DNA of 64,000 bases from Ascaphus truei (taxonomy: Eukaryota > Chordata > Amphibia > Anura > Ascaphidae): positions 43,946,643-44,010,642 of the forward strand of contig CM071573.1 in NCBI GenBank assembly GCA_036426205.1, written 5' to 3'. Shown piece after piece: positions 10,893-21,983 of the stretch (position 1 is the first letter of the stretch; the number at the start of each line of letters is the position of its first letter). The translations under genes and the position numbers were made by a program. The notes beneath the pieces are model-generated. The model was not told where the DNA came from. It saw nothing but the letters and a program-made list of their open reading frames with translations, and made no database searches.

Positions 10893-10979
10893 TGTGCTCA
10901 CTGGTCTGATGTATTGAATACAAATAGAAGTTGTTTGGACTCTATCCTAGTTTTGTGTGCTTCTACCCTACCTTTTATA

Positions 10980-11099
10980 CCAATTCTTTGATCCAGCATT
11001 TAGACACCGGGATTAGCAGAAGGCGAGCACCAAAAGGTAATACTCTTTAATTTTTATCAGCAGTGGTGTGCCGCTTATTCCCACCTTTTGCTGCTTATA
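10980..11099. other. tail of fold-back insertion 1
   Basis: Sequence between the two fold-backs. It ends with TTTTGCTGCTTATAG. The 11-bp word GCTGCTTATAG also stands just left of fold-back 1 (10,702-10,712) and right of the second insertion (11,746-11,756). Confidence 0.6.
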
Positions 11100-11406
11100 G
11101 AAACAAAAAAATGATCGAGTGGACTACCGCTTGCTATGAAAAGAAGTTGGGGAACTCACACAGATATGAAGGTTAAAAAGTATTTAATGAAAACTACATA
11201 AAATGACAAAACTCCTCCTCCCACATGTTTTACACTCACTATGGCGCTTTTTCAAGGTTGAAAAGTGCCATAGTGGGCGTGAAACATGTGGGAGGAGAGT
11301 TTTGTCATTTTATGTCGTTTTCATTAATATTTTAACCTTCATAGCTGATGAGTTCCCCAACTTCTTTTCATAGCAAGCGGTAGTCCACTCAATCATTTTT
11401 TGTTTC
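11100..11406. repeat. fold-back element 2
   Basis: A palindrome of about 307 bp centred near 11,256. The left arm, gaaacaaaaaaatgatcgag through ccacatgtttta, pairs with the right arm, gaaacatgtggg through caatcattttttgtttc. The centre reads CTTTTTCAAGGTTGAAAAG. Each arm has a diverged motif (TTGAAAAAG...GAAACATGTGGG type) occupying the place where fold-back 1 has its hammerhead-like sites. Confidence 0.9.
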
Positions 11407-11756
11407 TGTTGCTGCCTGGATCGGAGGACACCACCGGTTTCACCATTGTTGCGGGAGGAATGGATTAGTGGTGACACCTTGTGAGCATGCGACTCTACAC
11501 CACTTCATTTGGAAGGAGACGGGGGTAAGGTAAAGCTTCTCAGGGGGTTACACATCCTGGTGGGAATCCAACCTCTCTGTAATTACCCCGCTTCTTATAC
11601 CTTGCTTAACCCCTTGGTTTTTCTCCCCTCTCCCTGCATCTATACGTATATGTACCGGACATTGCTATTATCAATTTAAAAGACTGTTATTTGATTTCAC
11701 TTATCTTTTTGCTTTTAGAGCTGATATTCGTTGTTTTGTTCTTTTGCTGCTTATAG
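11407..11756. other. remainder of second insertion, ending in GCTGCTTATAG
   Basis: Non-coding sequence following fold-back 2 (ttggaaggagacgggggtaag..., then T-rich). It ends with TTTTGCTGCTTATAG, the same 15-bp ending as the first insertion. Confidence 0.5.
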
Positions 11757-13210
11757 CATGAGGCCCACTGTTGGTCACACCTTTCTCCTAAACATTCTCC
11801 ACTCCATTGGCTTCCGTGATGAAGCCCTCTCTTGGCTCACGGCCTACCTGTCCAACCACTCCTTTGGGTTTCCTTCTCTGGTGCCTCCTCTTTACTCCCT
11901 CTTTCTGTTGGAGTCCCACAATGCTCTATCCTTGGTCCTCTGCTTTTCTCATTCTACACCTCTTCTCTTGGTGAACTAATACAATATTTTCAAGTTCAGC
12001 ATGTTTATGCTGATGAGCCAAATCTATCTCTCCTCCCCTGACCTCTCCCCCTCTCTCCTGTCTCCAACTGTCTTTCTGCAATCACTTCCTGGGTGTCTCA
12101 CCACTAACTGAAGCTAAACATGTTCAAAACAGAATTAATATTATTTAATCCTTCCACTGCCACCATTACACCAACTCTCTCCCTCATTGTCAATAGTACC
12201 ACAATCTCAATGCCTGAAACCCGCTGTCTAGGATCATCTTTGACTCTGATATCTCCTTCATTGTTCACATTCAGTCACTCACGAAGACTTGCCTCTATCT
12301 ACGAAATATTGCAAAGATAAGCCCTTTTCTCACTCATGATGCAACTTAAATTATAAAATCCTAAACAACGTACTCATCCTGTCCTGCCTCGATTACTGCA
12401 ATCTTCTCCTAGTTGGCATTACACTTGTCCACCTCTCTCAACTCCAATCCATTCAAAATGCTGCTGCTAGATTCATGTACTTCACTCACCGCTCCGTTTC
12501 TGCCGCTCCACTACGCATATCTCTACACTGACTTTCCATAGCCTCTAGAATTACATTTTAAAACCCTAGTAATTACTTAAAAAGGTCTTAACGACACTGC
12601 CTCCTTACATCTCAGCCCTCATCCCCAAATATATACCTACACGCACCCTAAGTTCTGCCCACGACATCTGCCTTTCCTCCCACCTTATTACCGCCTCTCA
12701 CTCCCGTCTGCAAGACTTCTCCTGTGCTGCCCCCTCTCTCCCTGGAATTCCTTACGCGTACCATCCGACTCTCCCCCAGCCTTCAGATGTTTAAACACTC
12801 CCTGAAATCTCACATTTCCAAGGAATACTACTAGCCTTACCTCTTACCTTACATACAACTCCATTTCCCCTTTAGCCCCATTAGAACCAGCTGTTCTGTA
12901 CCAATCTTCACCCTTTGTAACATCCCCCCCAACCTTAATGGCTTGAGCTTCACAGACTGGGCCATATTTTAACCTGAGTCACACCTTATCCTACAATGAG
13001 CAGCACCTTACCTTCTTCTTTCGACATTGTCCCTCATTCCCTATAGAGTGTAAGCTCTCAGGATCAGGGCCTCTTTACCAACTTGTATCTGTGTGTGCAA
13101 GTTTGTCCTCACCTGTATGTAACTGTTTGTGTAATATACATACCTCTGTACCTCCCATTGTACCGCGCAGCGGAATATGTTGGTGCTTCACAAAAATACG
13201 ATAATAATAA
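11757..13210 (+). pseudogene. L2-type LINE, 3' half of RT and 3' tail
   Basis: The translation, with frameshifts, follows an L2/CR1-type RT from the palm onward: HTFLLNILHSIGF...[11 protein letters not shown], then [15 protein letters not shown] (motif B region), then a YADE in place of the catalytic YADD near 12,010, then the thumb and C-terminal words LSCLDYCNLLL and LQSIQNAAARF (about 12,370-12,470). The 3' end carries TATAGAGTGTAAGCTCTCAG and a short ATA/ATT repeat at 13,199-13,215, typical of L2 3' tails. The 5' end is missing. The element is dead. Confidence 0.85.
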
Positions 13211-14630
13211 TAATATCATAACAAGCACTACAAATAATACCAAGTTTTTTATGGGATTAAACCCTGGTTAATGTTAAATGCTTTAGTGAATACTATGCTA
13301 TGATTAATTTAGGTAAAATTTAAGTTTAATGGACTACTGAGCTTAGAGAATCTGGACCTTAAAGTCTTGTATGTTAGTAATATAGTGCTAGGTTTCCAGG
13401 CAGGCATTAAACGCTGTGTGTGATAGCAAGTACAGTTATTGATACAATTGTACAATGTGCTGAATGTCAGCTGCAACATTATGAAAGCAGAAATACAACA
13501 CCTCCCCTTTTTTCCCTTCTTATTTATATATGTAAAGCATGTGCTAATATATAATTCTACATTCGTACCTAAACTGGCAATCATTTGGTGCTGCTTTTAT
13601 AAATCTGTCAAAATCCTTATTGTGTGTCTAACAAAATGGCCGCTTTCTAACTTTGTGCTGCAGTCTGTGAAATGCTGCAGCTGCAATGTAAATATTATAT
13701 TACTAAGTGTAACATATTGTTACAGCTTTAAGAGCAATAGACAGTCTGGTGTTTGCAACACAGTAACAGATCTGTTTGTGATACTTTGTTGCCAAAATAC
13801 AGAGCACAAAAAGGTGTGTGAGCCTATTTCAAAAGAGGAAGTGGATATGACTTTCTAAATGGTTGTTATAACAACCAAAAGATGATCACTACATTAAAAA
13901 AATAATTTAAAATGGCATTAGGAGTTTAAAAAAATACAGACAGTATTATCTAATACTACAGAAATAATTTTTTTTTTTTAAATAGGATTTTTGAAGTTTT
14001 GCTGCTTTAAATGCATAGTGTTTAATGAATAAAGAATATATTAAGGAGTCCAATATTAAATCCAGTTTGCATCCACGGATTTCTCACTGCTGGCCAAGAG
14101 AGCTGATATTTTCTCTGCACTGAGATAAGCTCATTTCTCTGAGTATTGAATGCACTTTGCTCCCTTCACCTATTATATTCTCATGCATCACCGTAAGCAC
14201 ACAATGTTCCCTCTTCTCTTCAGCATTGTCCTAAAAGTGTGTTGAAATGAGAGCACACATTGTCACATTAACAAGCTACTGCACTTCTCTACTCCGCGAA
14301 GTCAGCTGCCTGTGAGTCACATCATGTGGGATAATAGCAATTCTCACAGGCATAGTAAGGGAAGGGGAGCTTACATCTCTGCATTTTTGCAGTACAGCCA
14401 GAAGAGTTTGCTGCCACCCTCTTATGTGTAATAGGAATACCAAGGTGTCATATCATTATCCGCACTAACATCAAAGCTGTTTTGGGTAAAAAAAATAAAG
14501 ACTATAAAGGTGTAACCTGAGTGTACTGCTGGAGCTTCAAAAAGTCTTCTTTTGTCTTTGAGGTATTAATGCATTAATCAGAGGCTCTTATTTAAGCCCT
14601 TGCAGTGTTACAGGCTCATCTGGCAGGTAT
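13211..14630. other. no gene seen; possibly single-copy DNA
   Basis: No repeats, terminal structures or protein motifs were recognised. It is one of the few stretches without obvious transposon content. The 139-residue frame at 13,439-13,858 has cysteine-rich but unpatterned sequence and is not supported as a gene. Confidence 0.45.
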
Positions 14631-14723
14631 GGGGTTAGCAAAACACAGAACCCCAGCAAGCTCTTTTTGTGAACCCCTGAGCCCCCACAATATATATATA
14701 TATATATGGGTGTGTGTGTGTGT

Positions 14724-14784
<61 letters not shown>

Positions 14785-14876
14785 AAAATGGAGTGCTATT
14801 GAGCGTGGCATATGTATACAACAGACGACAGAGAAGCCCAATGCTACATCCAACATGACAGAAATACACAGTAAAA
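14631..14876. repeat. duplicated segment, copy 1
   Basis: Shares with 15,178-15,352 the phrases acacagaaccccagcaagct and gcgtggcatatgtatacaac, through to acatgacagaaatacacagt. The copies differ mainly in the microsatellite between the two halves. A fragment of the first phrase recurs at 63,340-63,385. Confidence 0.88.
14709..14783. repeat. (TG)n microsatellite
   Basis: About 37 TG units with one TA interruption, preceded by a short (TA)n run at 14,691-14,707. Confidence 0.98.
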
Positions 14877-15177
14877 TACTTATATATTCTGTTGAATTAG
14901 GGTCATTTAGTTTAACCCTTTGGCCAAAGCGTTGTAAGCTTACGAGCCACGTCAAGGCAGACACCTGTTCGCAAGTCCTAACACTACCAGATAAAATACT
15001 AATATACCTCTATTAGGATTACAATTCTCATGTACCTCTATTAGGAGGGAGAAAGACCACAGTGGGTCTATATCCAGCAGAATGAAAGGACCTGCAAACT
15101 AGGGAAGTGGGGAGGGGCGGGCTTAAAACCTGGGAAGGAGGAGCCACCAACCCCCAACAGCTGAAACAGCTGAGAAT

Positions 15178-15352
15178 GGGTTAACAAAACACAGAACCCC
15201 AGCAAGCTCTTTTTGGGAACCCCTGAGTCCCCACAAAATATATGTATGTATATAAGTGTTAAAATGGAGTGCTAATGAGCGTGGCATATGTATACAACAG
15301 ACGACAGAGAAGCCCAATGCTACATCCAACATGACAGAAATACACAGTATAT
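15178..15352. repeat. duplicated segment, copy 2
   Basis: Second copy, about 545 bp downstream of the first. It keeps only a short atatatgtatgtatata run where copy 1 has the long TA/TG expansion, so the expansion happened after duplication or was lost here. Confidence 0.88.
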
Positions 15353-15367
15353 TCTCTATGGTTAGTC

Positions 15368-15538
15368 CAGGGGTAGCCAACTCCAGTCCTCAAGGGCCAC
15401 CAACAGGTCAGGTTTTCAGGATATCCCTGCTTCAGTACAGGTGGCTCAGTCAATGACTGCACCACCTGTGCCGAAGCAGGGATATCCTGAAAACCAGACC
15501 TGTTGGTGGCCTTTGAGGACTGGAGTTGGCCACCCATG
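15368..15538. mobile_element. hAT-type MITE, TSD GGTTAGTC/GGTTAGAC
   Basis: A 171-bp palindromic element starting CAGGGGTAGCCAACTCCAG and ending GGAGTTGGCCACCCATG, flanked by 8-bp repeats with one mismatch. Same family as 5,686-5,868. Confidence 0.9.
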
Positions 15539-15546
15539 GGTTAGAC

Positions 15547-17082
15547 CTTTAATGATAGTGAGCTATAAAAAAACACATTATCATGCAATAATCTGTATTA
15601 CTAACAAAATTGTTAAGCCAAGACAAACAAACACAAGACAGCCAACATTCACAGATCAGGCAGTAGGCACAATATAGGTAACACACAGGAATGTTTTAAT
15701 AACATATTTCCATCATATACAGCAGCATGCAATGTTTTCCTGGCCTAACCTGACTCACACGGACCCTCTTCAGCAGGCTGTGCAGCACTCTTCTATTTTC
15801 TCAGGATGATTGAGGCTGCCTTCATGTGAATAAGGCTTAAATCTTCCATGGGATAAAGATGAAGATTTTACTGCCAGAATCTCTTGAGAGGGCTATTTTC
15901 GGAAGTCCCCTGAATGCACCACATTCATGGAATTGCACCCTATTTATCAATGCAAAACCCTACTTTCAATGAGCGTCCTTTTCTTACGGTGCCGTTCTCT
16001 GCACTGGTTTTGCCCGGAAACTTAGTAACTAGATGCAATGATCTCTATTCCACATCCTCAGTCTTCTGCTCTCAATCCTGCACTTCAGTGATCAAAGCAC
16101 CACAGGGTTTATCTATCAGCGTAAATGGTGCAAGCTGAGGCAGAGAGACGCAGAATGTGATACATCTCATTATAATCTGTGCACCATGTAACGCCTCCCA
16201 AACTAGGGTAGACAGGGCAACATGCTTTCATACTTAGGGGCAGGATGAAAATTCCCTGGTTTTGCACCAAAATTGCCATGATACAGTACATAGAAGCCCA
16301 CTACTTCTTTATAGACCAGGCAGAGGCCCCAGAATGGAGCCATTTACTACAGAAGGGCTGAAGTGCCTCAGTGATTTTACTGGGATGGCTCCCCTCTCCC
16401 CCTCTCCACAAGGTTATTAAAATAGTGGTGTGTGCGCCAACAGGGAGGGGGGGTGGAACCAACTGAGGTCCATTATGGGAAGAAAGTGGCTGGGGCTTAA
16501 ATACCCTCCCCCCATCTTGGAAGGTAACTAATTGTTTCTTTTCCCACCCTCCCATCCTTGAAAATTGCTATGTTATGTCTAACCATATCTCTTAAGTTTC
16601 TGTCACCACCTCGGCTGAACTGTCAGCCAGTTAGCTGAAGGGTGTTGGGAAACACCAAGAACTGAGGCGCCAATTAATGTGTCGGGCCCAATAGTAAAGT
16701 CCCCCGAGGAGATTGTGCAGGCTGGAAGCGCAGGTTCATGTGGCCGGGCTGTACCCCTGCCCAAGTCTTAGGCCGAGATTATAGTGGCCGCGTGCTGCCA
16801 AAGCAAATATCTGTGTTCCGTGCACTTAGTGGGCGCGACCGCGACCAGGCAGAGGCGCGACGGGGCGGCAGAATCAAGGAGAGACAAATGAATTTTATTG
16901 CACGTGAACATCTGCTGTTCCTTATACTTGTGTAGAATTGCTGTGAGTTTTGATACATTTGAATGGACTACCAATGGAGTTCTTCATAGATGGAAATTTA
17001 GGAGCTGTGTACAGGCGCTGCTGGCAAATATTAGTCCAGTGGGCAAGCCCAACAAACTGGCCTAAGAATCCAACAGCTCACA
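15547..17082. other. no gene seen; one partial Harbinger-like MITE end
   Basis: No protein motif was recognised. At about 16,769-16,870 the sequence TTAGGCCGAGATTATAGTGG and the following CpG-rich words resemble the left end of the 7.3-kb MITE, but no matching right end is visible. Confidence 0.45.
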
Positions 17083-17212
17083 CACTATACACACACACAT
17101 CATATATACATTCATGCACACAAACACCCTCCATGTACAGTATGCACATATATGCACACACACTTATCCACTCATCATATGCATACACATACACACACAC
17201 CATCCATTCATC

Positions 17213-17257
<45 letters not shown>

Positions 17258-17352
17258 TATGAAAAAAAAAATATATACACACACGCACACACCATCCATT
17301 CATCATATATACGCATATGCACACACACCATCCTTTCATCATATATACACAT
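17083..17352. repeat. AC-rich and (TA)n microsatellite tract
   Basis: AC-rich low-complexity DNA surrounding a (TA)n core at 17,216-17,254, with the word caccatccattcatca repeated on both sides. The long frames across it are products of low complexity. Confidence 0.95.
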
Positions 17353-17353
17353 A

Positions 17354-17500
17354 CAGGCAGTTCTCGTTTTACAACGCTTCGTTTTACAACGAATGGCTTA
17401 TCCAACGCTATGCAACGCATACCTATGTTCATTTTTACAACGCCAAAACGGCTTATCCAACGCTCTTACGACACTTTGCAATGTTGTTTATGTGTATGTG
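17354..17500. mobile_element. partial mariner-type MITE
   Basis: Starts at a TA with CAGGCAGTTCTCGTTTTACA and contains repeated ttatccaacgct words. It resembles the left part of the complete element at 33,389-33,600. The right end is lost at the next MITE. Confidence 0.65.
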
Positions 17501-17504
17501 TGTA

Positions 17505-17836
17505 CAGGCATACCCCGCATTAACGTACGCAATGGGACCGGAGCATGTATGTAAAGCGAAAATGTACTTAAAGTGAAGCACGACCTTTTTTCCACTTATG
17601 GATGCATGTACTGTACTGCAATCATCATATATGTGCATAACGGATGTAAATAACACATGTGTAACAGGCTCTATAGTCTCCCTGCTTGCACACAGCTTCG
17701 GTACAGGTAGGGAGACAGTATTGCTGTTCAGGACGGGCTGACAGGCGCATGCGCGAGTTGCCGTTTGCCTATTGGGCGATGTGTCCTTACTCGCGAGTGT
17801 ACTTAAAGTGAGTGTACTTAAACTGGGGTATGCCTG
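17505..17836. mobile_element. mariner-type MITE, TA target
   Basis: The inverted ends CAGGCATACCCC and GGGGTATGCCTG lie immediately inside TA dinucleotides on both sides (17,503-17,504 and 17,837-17,838). The interior includes gtacttaaagtgaa words near both ends. It is 332 bp with no transposase. Confidence 0.88.
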
Positions 17837-17871
17837 TATATATATAGGAAAGCAAGTCAAACCACTCACAG

Positions 17872-17901
17872 ACATGTTTCAACCTTGATGGTATCATCAG
17901 T
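17872..17901 (-). ncRNA. hammerhead ribozyme-like motif
   Basis: The minus strand reads CTGATGA, a short ACC/GGT stem with loop ATCAA, then TGAAACATGTC. Both boxes are intact; the stem is only 3 bp. Confidence 0.42.
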
Positions 17902-19149
17902 GTTGTCACGATAGCTTACAGTGTTATAAAATACACCAAAATAACTGGGTTGAATTGAATGCGACTGTGATATGATAAAGAAAGTTTATTCCTTCAGGGA
18001 AAGTGAACACACAATATTGAACAAATAACACACAGAATATATACACTTACGTGGGAATGGGGCAATGAAGTAATCAAGATTCAGATTAGTCATCAGTTAT
18101 CATTCAGATGGAATATGAAGACGAACACTGGGCATAGAGCTGGCAATTGGTTAAGTAGGATTTGGGCTCTATCTCTAACATTGGGTCTCAGATATTGGTT
18201 CACAATTATCTGTACCCAATTACCTTTTGCCAGCTAACGTGGGAAGCACTTTGGTACCTGTCCCCAGGTAGCTGGCACATGCACACAATCCCTTAGTCAG
18301 GTTCCCATTTTCCTAACCCCACTCAAAAGAGTTGGTGTCACTAAGTCTGCCAGATGAGGATCTGGGCCGGGGAAACCTAACTAAAGGTGTGAATCACCAC
18401 ACTTTACACAAGTACCCACGTCCTGCTCTTCTCCGCCCTAGAATACTTAATCAGGGTGGGGGAGCCTTTGATCAGTGGGCCTACTGCAGACACTGTCGCC
18501 CCCTGACCATTAACATACTGTATGGGTCAGGGATTTTCGCAGGCTTTACACTAGGCATAAAATACAGAACAGTTACAATATTTTATATATATCAAAATAT
18601 TCCATTCAGTTGGGCCGAGTGGGCTAAAACTTGCCAGACCCTCATGCCAGAGGGGACTCTGCATGGTGGCCAAGTTTCAGCTCACTGCGACCAGCCGAAC
18701 CGGAGATACAGTTTTACATTTTAAAACGACAGGCTTTACAAATTGCATTTCTCCGCCATTGAAGTCAATGGCAGACCCACACTTTAAACAGTTACCCATA
18801 CTCCGTTTGGTTGATCGGAGAGTGCTGGAAATTTCCATGCAATCATGCCGGAGCGGTGACTACATGGTGGACAACTCCTAGCTCTCTAGTACTTACCGAA
18901 CCGAGATATGGGTCTTTTGTTTTCGCACTTTCACACTTGGTATTTTAAAACCAAGCAGCTTTTCTCCGCCATTGCGGTCAATGGGCGACCCTCGTTGTGG
19001 CTGCGACCCTTTCCCGTGGCCATTACCGGGCCAGCCACCCCATTTCTTGACAAGTGTGAGGTTGGTTTATACTTGCTTTGCAATATTTCAAGGCTGGGTA
19101 GGTTTACCATTTACATTTTAAGTTATGTAACCTGTCGCTTTTTCCTCCG
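17902..19149. repeat. unclassified interspersed repeat, possibly LTR-like
   Basis: Begins near TGTCACGATAGCTTACAG (17,904) and runs to the start of the L2 fragment. It contains the paired phrases tctccgccattgaagtcaatgg and tctccgccattgcggtcaatgg about 230 bp apart, which indicates internal duplication. No retroviral or retrotransposon protein motif was found and no matching right terminus, so LTR origin is only a guess. Confidence 0.3.
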
Positions 19150-19933
19150 CAATATTACAAAGATTTGCCCTTTCTTCTGTTGCTCGACTGCTAAAACTCT
19201 GACTCAGGCCCTTATTCTCTCCCGTCTCGAGGCCTTCCTGCCTCTCACCTGTCTGCCCTACAATCTATCCTAAACACTGCTGCCAGAATCACTCTACTCT
19301 TTCCGAAATCTGTCTCAGCGTCTCCCCTGCGGAAATCGCTCTCCAGGCTTCCTATCAAATCCCGTATCACGCATGCAATTCTTCACCTCACTTTTCAAGC
19401 TTTACACTCTTCTCCCCCTCCTTACATCTCATCCCTAATTTCTCGCTATGCACCATCCCAACTTTTGCGTTCTGCTCAAGGATGTCTTCTCTCTACCCCC
19501 TTTGTATCTAAAGCCATCTCCCACCTTAAACCTTTCTTACGGACTGCCCCACACCTCTGGAATGCCCGTCCCCTCAATACCCGACAAGCACCCTTTCTAT
19601 CCACCTTTAAGACCCACCTTAAGACACACTTGCTTAAAGAAGCATATGAGTAGCACCGTAGATATTACTAGACACATGAAACATAAAGCTTGGCCCCCTG
19701 CAGAAACACTTACCAAAATGCCTTCCTACTGTCTCTGTAAGTTCCTCCTACATACCAATTAGATTGTAAGCTCCTCGGAGCAGAGACTCCTCTTCCTAAA
19801 TGTTATGTTTGTCTGAAGCACTTATTTTCATGACCTGTTATTTATTTTATATTATTTGTTATTTATATGATTACCACGTGTACTACTACTGTGAAGCGCT
19901 ATGTACATTAATGGTGCTATACAAATAAAGTCT
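19150..19933 (+). pseudogene. L2-type LINE 3' end
   Basis: The translation keeps the C-terminal L2 pattern: ILSRLEAFLPLTCLPYNLS, FLAMHHPN..., APHLWNARPLNTRQAPFLS and TFKTHLKTHLLKEAYE across two frames. The 3' tail has AATTAGATTGTAAGCTCCTC...GCGCTATGTACATTAATGG...CAAATAAAG, a signature shared with the copies at 37.9 and 53.5 kb. The 5' part is absent. The 3' end abuts the minus-strand PLE remnant. Confidence 0.87.
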
Positions 19934-20612
19934 TAGCAACCCAAGAGATCTAGAACGGCACTACACAGCAATAATGTGGAATAAGTGTAAAAAGTGAATA
20001 TATATATAAATGAGTGTAAGGTGTATTAGAAAAATTCTCAACCTTCAAAGGGAATTGTACAGGTTCCCTAATACCAACAGTACATTCAGGGTAGGAAGGG
20101 AGCGATAAATCAGGAACACCCCAAAAAAAGAGTAAACATATATGGTGCAATAAAATCACAAAAAAATGGGCAAAAAAGAAAAACTTGGCTCTTGTGAATT
20201 ACCTACTTACAAAAGGTAGGTGAAGAATCAGCGTGTAACAGGGAACAGGGTTGCAAGAACTCGAGAGGGCTTGCACTCTGGATCAACTCATAAGGAAATA
20301 CAGCAGAAAAGAGACCATAGTGCAGACCAGCAAAAAGGTTTATATTGCAATAAAAGGTAAGGAGTGTACTCACAATGTGTACAAGTAAAATAGACACATA
20401 AAATAGTGAAGCAGTAGATCTCACACTAGAAAAGTGGTGACCGGACCGACTCTCCAATACTCCCGCAGTCAGACAGTGTTCAAGCGGCGTCTGACGTCAC
20501 ATCCGTTTGGGGCTTGACAGCTTCCGATAATGCAGGGGAAGGAACAGGTACGTAGTACAGCGGTCTCCTCTCCTCTGGAACCGGGATTACTGCGCAGGAA
20601 ATGGAAGCTCTA

Positions 20613-20645
20613 TGCGTTTCGCTGACTGGCGTCATCTTCATCAGG
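20613..20645 (-). ncRNA. hammerhead ribozyme-like motif in PLE 2 terminal repeat
   Basis: The minus strand reads CTGATGA, then A, a stem based on TGAC/GTCA with loop GCCA, then GCGAAACGCATAGAG. Both boxes are intact. It lies about 490 bp downstream of the endonuclease stop, inside what should be the 3' terminal repeat. Confidence 0.6.
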
Positions 20646-21131
20646 AGCAGTATAACGTTCATAATGGATGTAGTAATTATATAGTAAATTCGGTAATTGG
20701 TTAACTAATTGTTGATTCATTTCACAGGTTCTCTCACATGGAGTACATAACTCTGTGTTTAAATGCAAATCAAGCAATTACTAAACTTTATTTACCAGAT
20801 AGAAAACTTAAAATATATGAATAAATCAACTCATATAGATAGATGATAAAGCGATAATATACAGTAATAAAATAATAAAAATGGCGATAGAAAACAACAA
20901 TCAAAACAACGGCGAGTTCAGGAGAGAGAGAGAAAATTTTGTTAAATATTCATTACATATTAACTCATTACAATATGAATAGTTAATTCAAATATGAATA
21001 ATAGTGAAAATAGATAATAATAATAGAAAGGAACAAGAGTGAGAGAAACATCTTTAGAGGTCCCATATTTACCAGAAATTAGTAAATGAATACACTTGCA
21101 AAAGATTTTTGGGAATTTACACATAACATAT

Positions 21132-21431
21132 TTATATTAAAAAAGGTGCTATTTCAAAATCGACATTAAGTACATTAGGTATTAAAGTATTCAGTTTGTG
21201 GATCCAATACATCTCACGTTTACTCAGATCTATATCCCTACTACGACTCCTCCAATGTTGGGTGACATTTTCTTTAGTGGTAAATGTAAGACCTCTTGGG
21301 TTTGAGTGGTGAAAAAGCGCAAAATGCTTGGACACATTATGGGTCATCACACCCTGTCTGATGTTACTGAGGTGTTCAATAATGCGTTTCTTGATTGCTC
21401 TTTTAGTTTTACCCACATACACTGGCGACAC
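21132..21431 (-). pseudogene. GIY-YIG endonuclease C-terminal fragment of PLE 2
   Basis: About 99 residues starting ...VYVGKTKRAIKKRIIEHL, which is the YIG half of a GIY-YIG nuclease (YVGKT followed by the conserved Arg-rich helix). It continues with HFALFHHSN and YWIHKLNTLIPNVLNVDFE, the usual C-terminal end of PLE proteins. The GIY half and everything upstream are missing. The sequence differs enough from PLE 1 (YIGKTMRMLKERI) to be another PLE lineage. In PLEs this domain nicks DNA to prime reverse transcription. Confidence 0.82.
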
Positions 21432-21459
21432 ACTTTATTCGAGCTCGGCTAGTCCCACG
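21427..21459. mobile_element. MITE end fragment
   Basis: The sequence CGACACACTTTATTCGAGC followed by tcggctagtcc is the same as the left end of the complete MITE at 28,262. Only this end is present, squeezed between PLE 2 (cut here) and the start of PLE 1 at 21,464. Confidence 0.75.
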
Positions 21460-21463
21460 AATT

Positions 21464-21551
21464 AATACACAGCTGGGTGATTAGCAGTATGGAGGTATCT
21501 TATGTAAGCTTAATCAACACATGACATCAGAGCTGCAGGTTTCTTGTGTTA
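21464..21551 (+). repeat. PLE 1 terminal repeat, left copy of the 88-bp identical block
   Basis: Starts AATACACAGCTGGGTGATTA and ends TTTCTTGTGTTA. The left copy continues into the full terminal repeat, whereas the right copy breaks off after the same TTA. Confidence 0.92.
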
Positions 21552-21642
21552 ATTTAATTGGGTGATGGTGATTGGTTAATTGACTTTCAGTGTTTGATGT
21601 ATAAATATGTGGTGAACTGTGTCATTCTCCCTTTGTATCCCC

Positions 21643-21681
21643 CTGAGGAAGGTCCCATTCTGTAGGACCGAAACGTTGGGT
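21643..21681 (+). ncRNA. hammerhead ribozyme-like motif in PLE 1 terminal repeat
   Basis: CTGAGGA, one A, a perfect GGTCC/GGACC stem with loop CATTCTGTA, then GAAAC. Next comes GTTGG and GTTTC, where GAAAC can pair with GTTTC (or just AC with GT, as in very short helix III). ATCC before the motif can pair with GGAT after it, giving a possible helix I. This is the copy best tied to an identified PLE. Minimal hammerheads in PLE repeats are known and are reported to cleave weakly in vitro, perhaps acting as dimers. Confidence 0.7.
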
Positions 21682-21983
21682 TTCTGGATGTATTTTTGCT
21701 TTCACTAATACACTTTGATTTTCAACTTTGAGTGCTGTCTCTTGTTTACCAATCCTTGGAACGGTAACGTATAACTACATTCTCTATATGGGACGTGCAC
21801 CTGTGGCTTACCAGCACCTATTGGAGTGTCAACTGCCTTATCTGACTATTACTTTCTTATGAGTTGAGCACCCAGGACTATTATTTTTGCTCCTCTACAG
21901 CATATTGAGTAGAGCATTATTGGATATTTTTTTCATTACATATCACACTCTTCCTATTGCTTTGGGGATTTACACATTGGATC

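Larger units (their letters stand above)
10714..10979. repeat. fold-back element 1
   Basis: A palindrome of about 266 bp. The left arm (taaaaggtaga...cactgaagaa read on the minus strand) pairs with the right arm up to tctacccta ccttttat, with about 8 bp (TGTTTGGT) at the centre. Mismatches and a poly(T) run (10,775-10,785) break the pairing slightly. Each arm carries one hammerhead-like motif, and the two point away from the centre. Confidence 0.88.
19934..21431 (-). mobile_element. Penelope-like element 2, 5'-truncated remnant
   Basis: Read on the minus strand, this holds in order the C-terminal end of a GIY-YIG endonuclease (21,431-21,132), a 3' non-coding stretch, a hammerhead-like motif (20,645-20,613), and about 680 bases of terminal-repeat and leader-like sequence to the L2 tail at 19,934. 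The order endonuclease, then ribozyme-bearing repeat, is the expected right-hand end of a PLE. RT and upstream parts are missing, cut where a short MITE end begins at 21,427. Confidence 0.8.

Noticed and set aside
13439..13858. Plus-strand frame of 139 codons in a repeat-poor region
   Set aside because: No domain, signal or compositional sign of coding; the region is AT-rich and the frame length is within chance.
16950..17576. Plus-strand open frame of 208 codons
   Set aside because: Most of it is AC and TA microsatellite translated as HT and YI runs.
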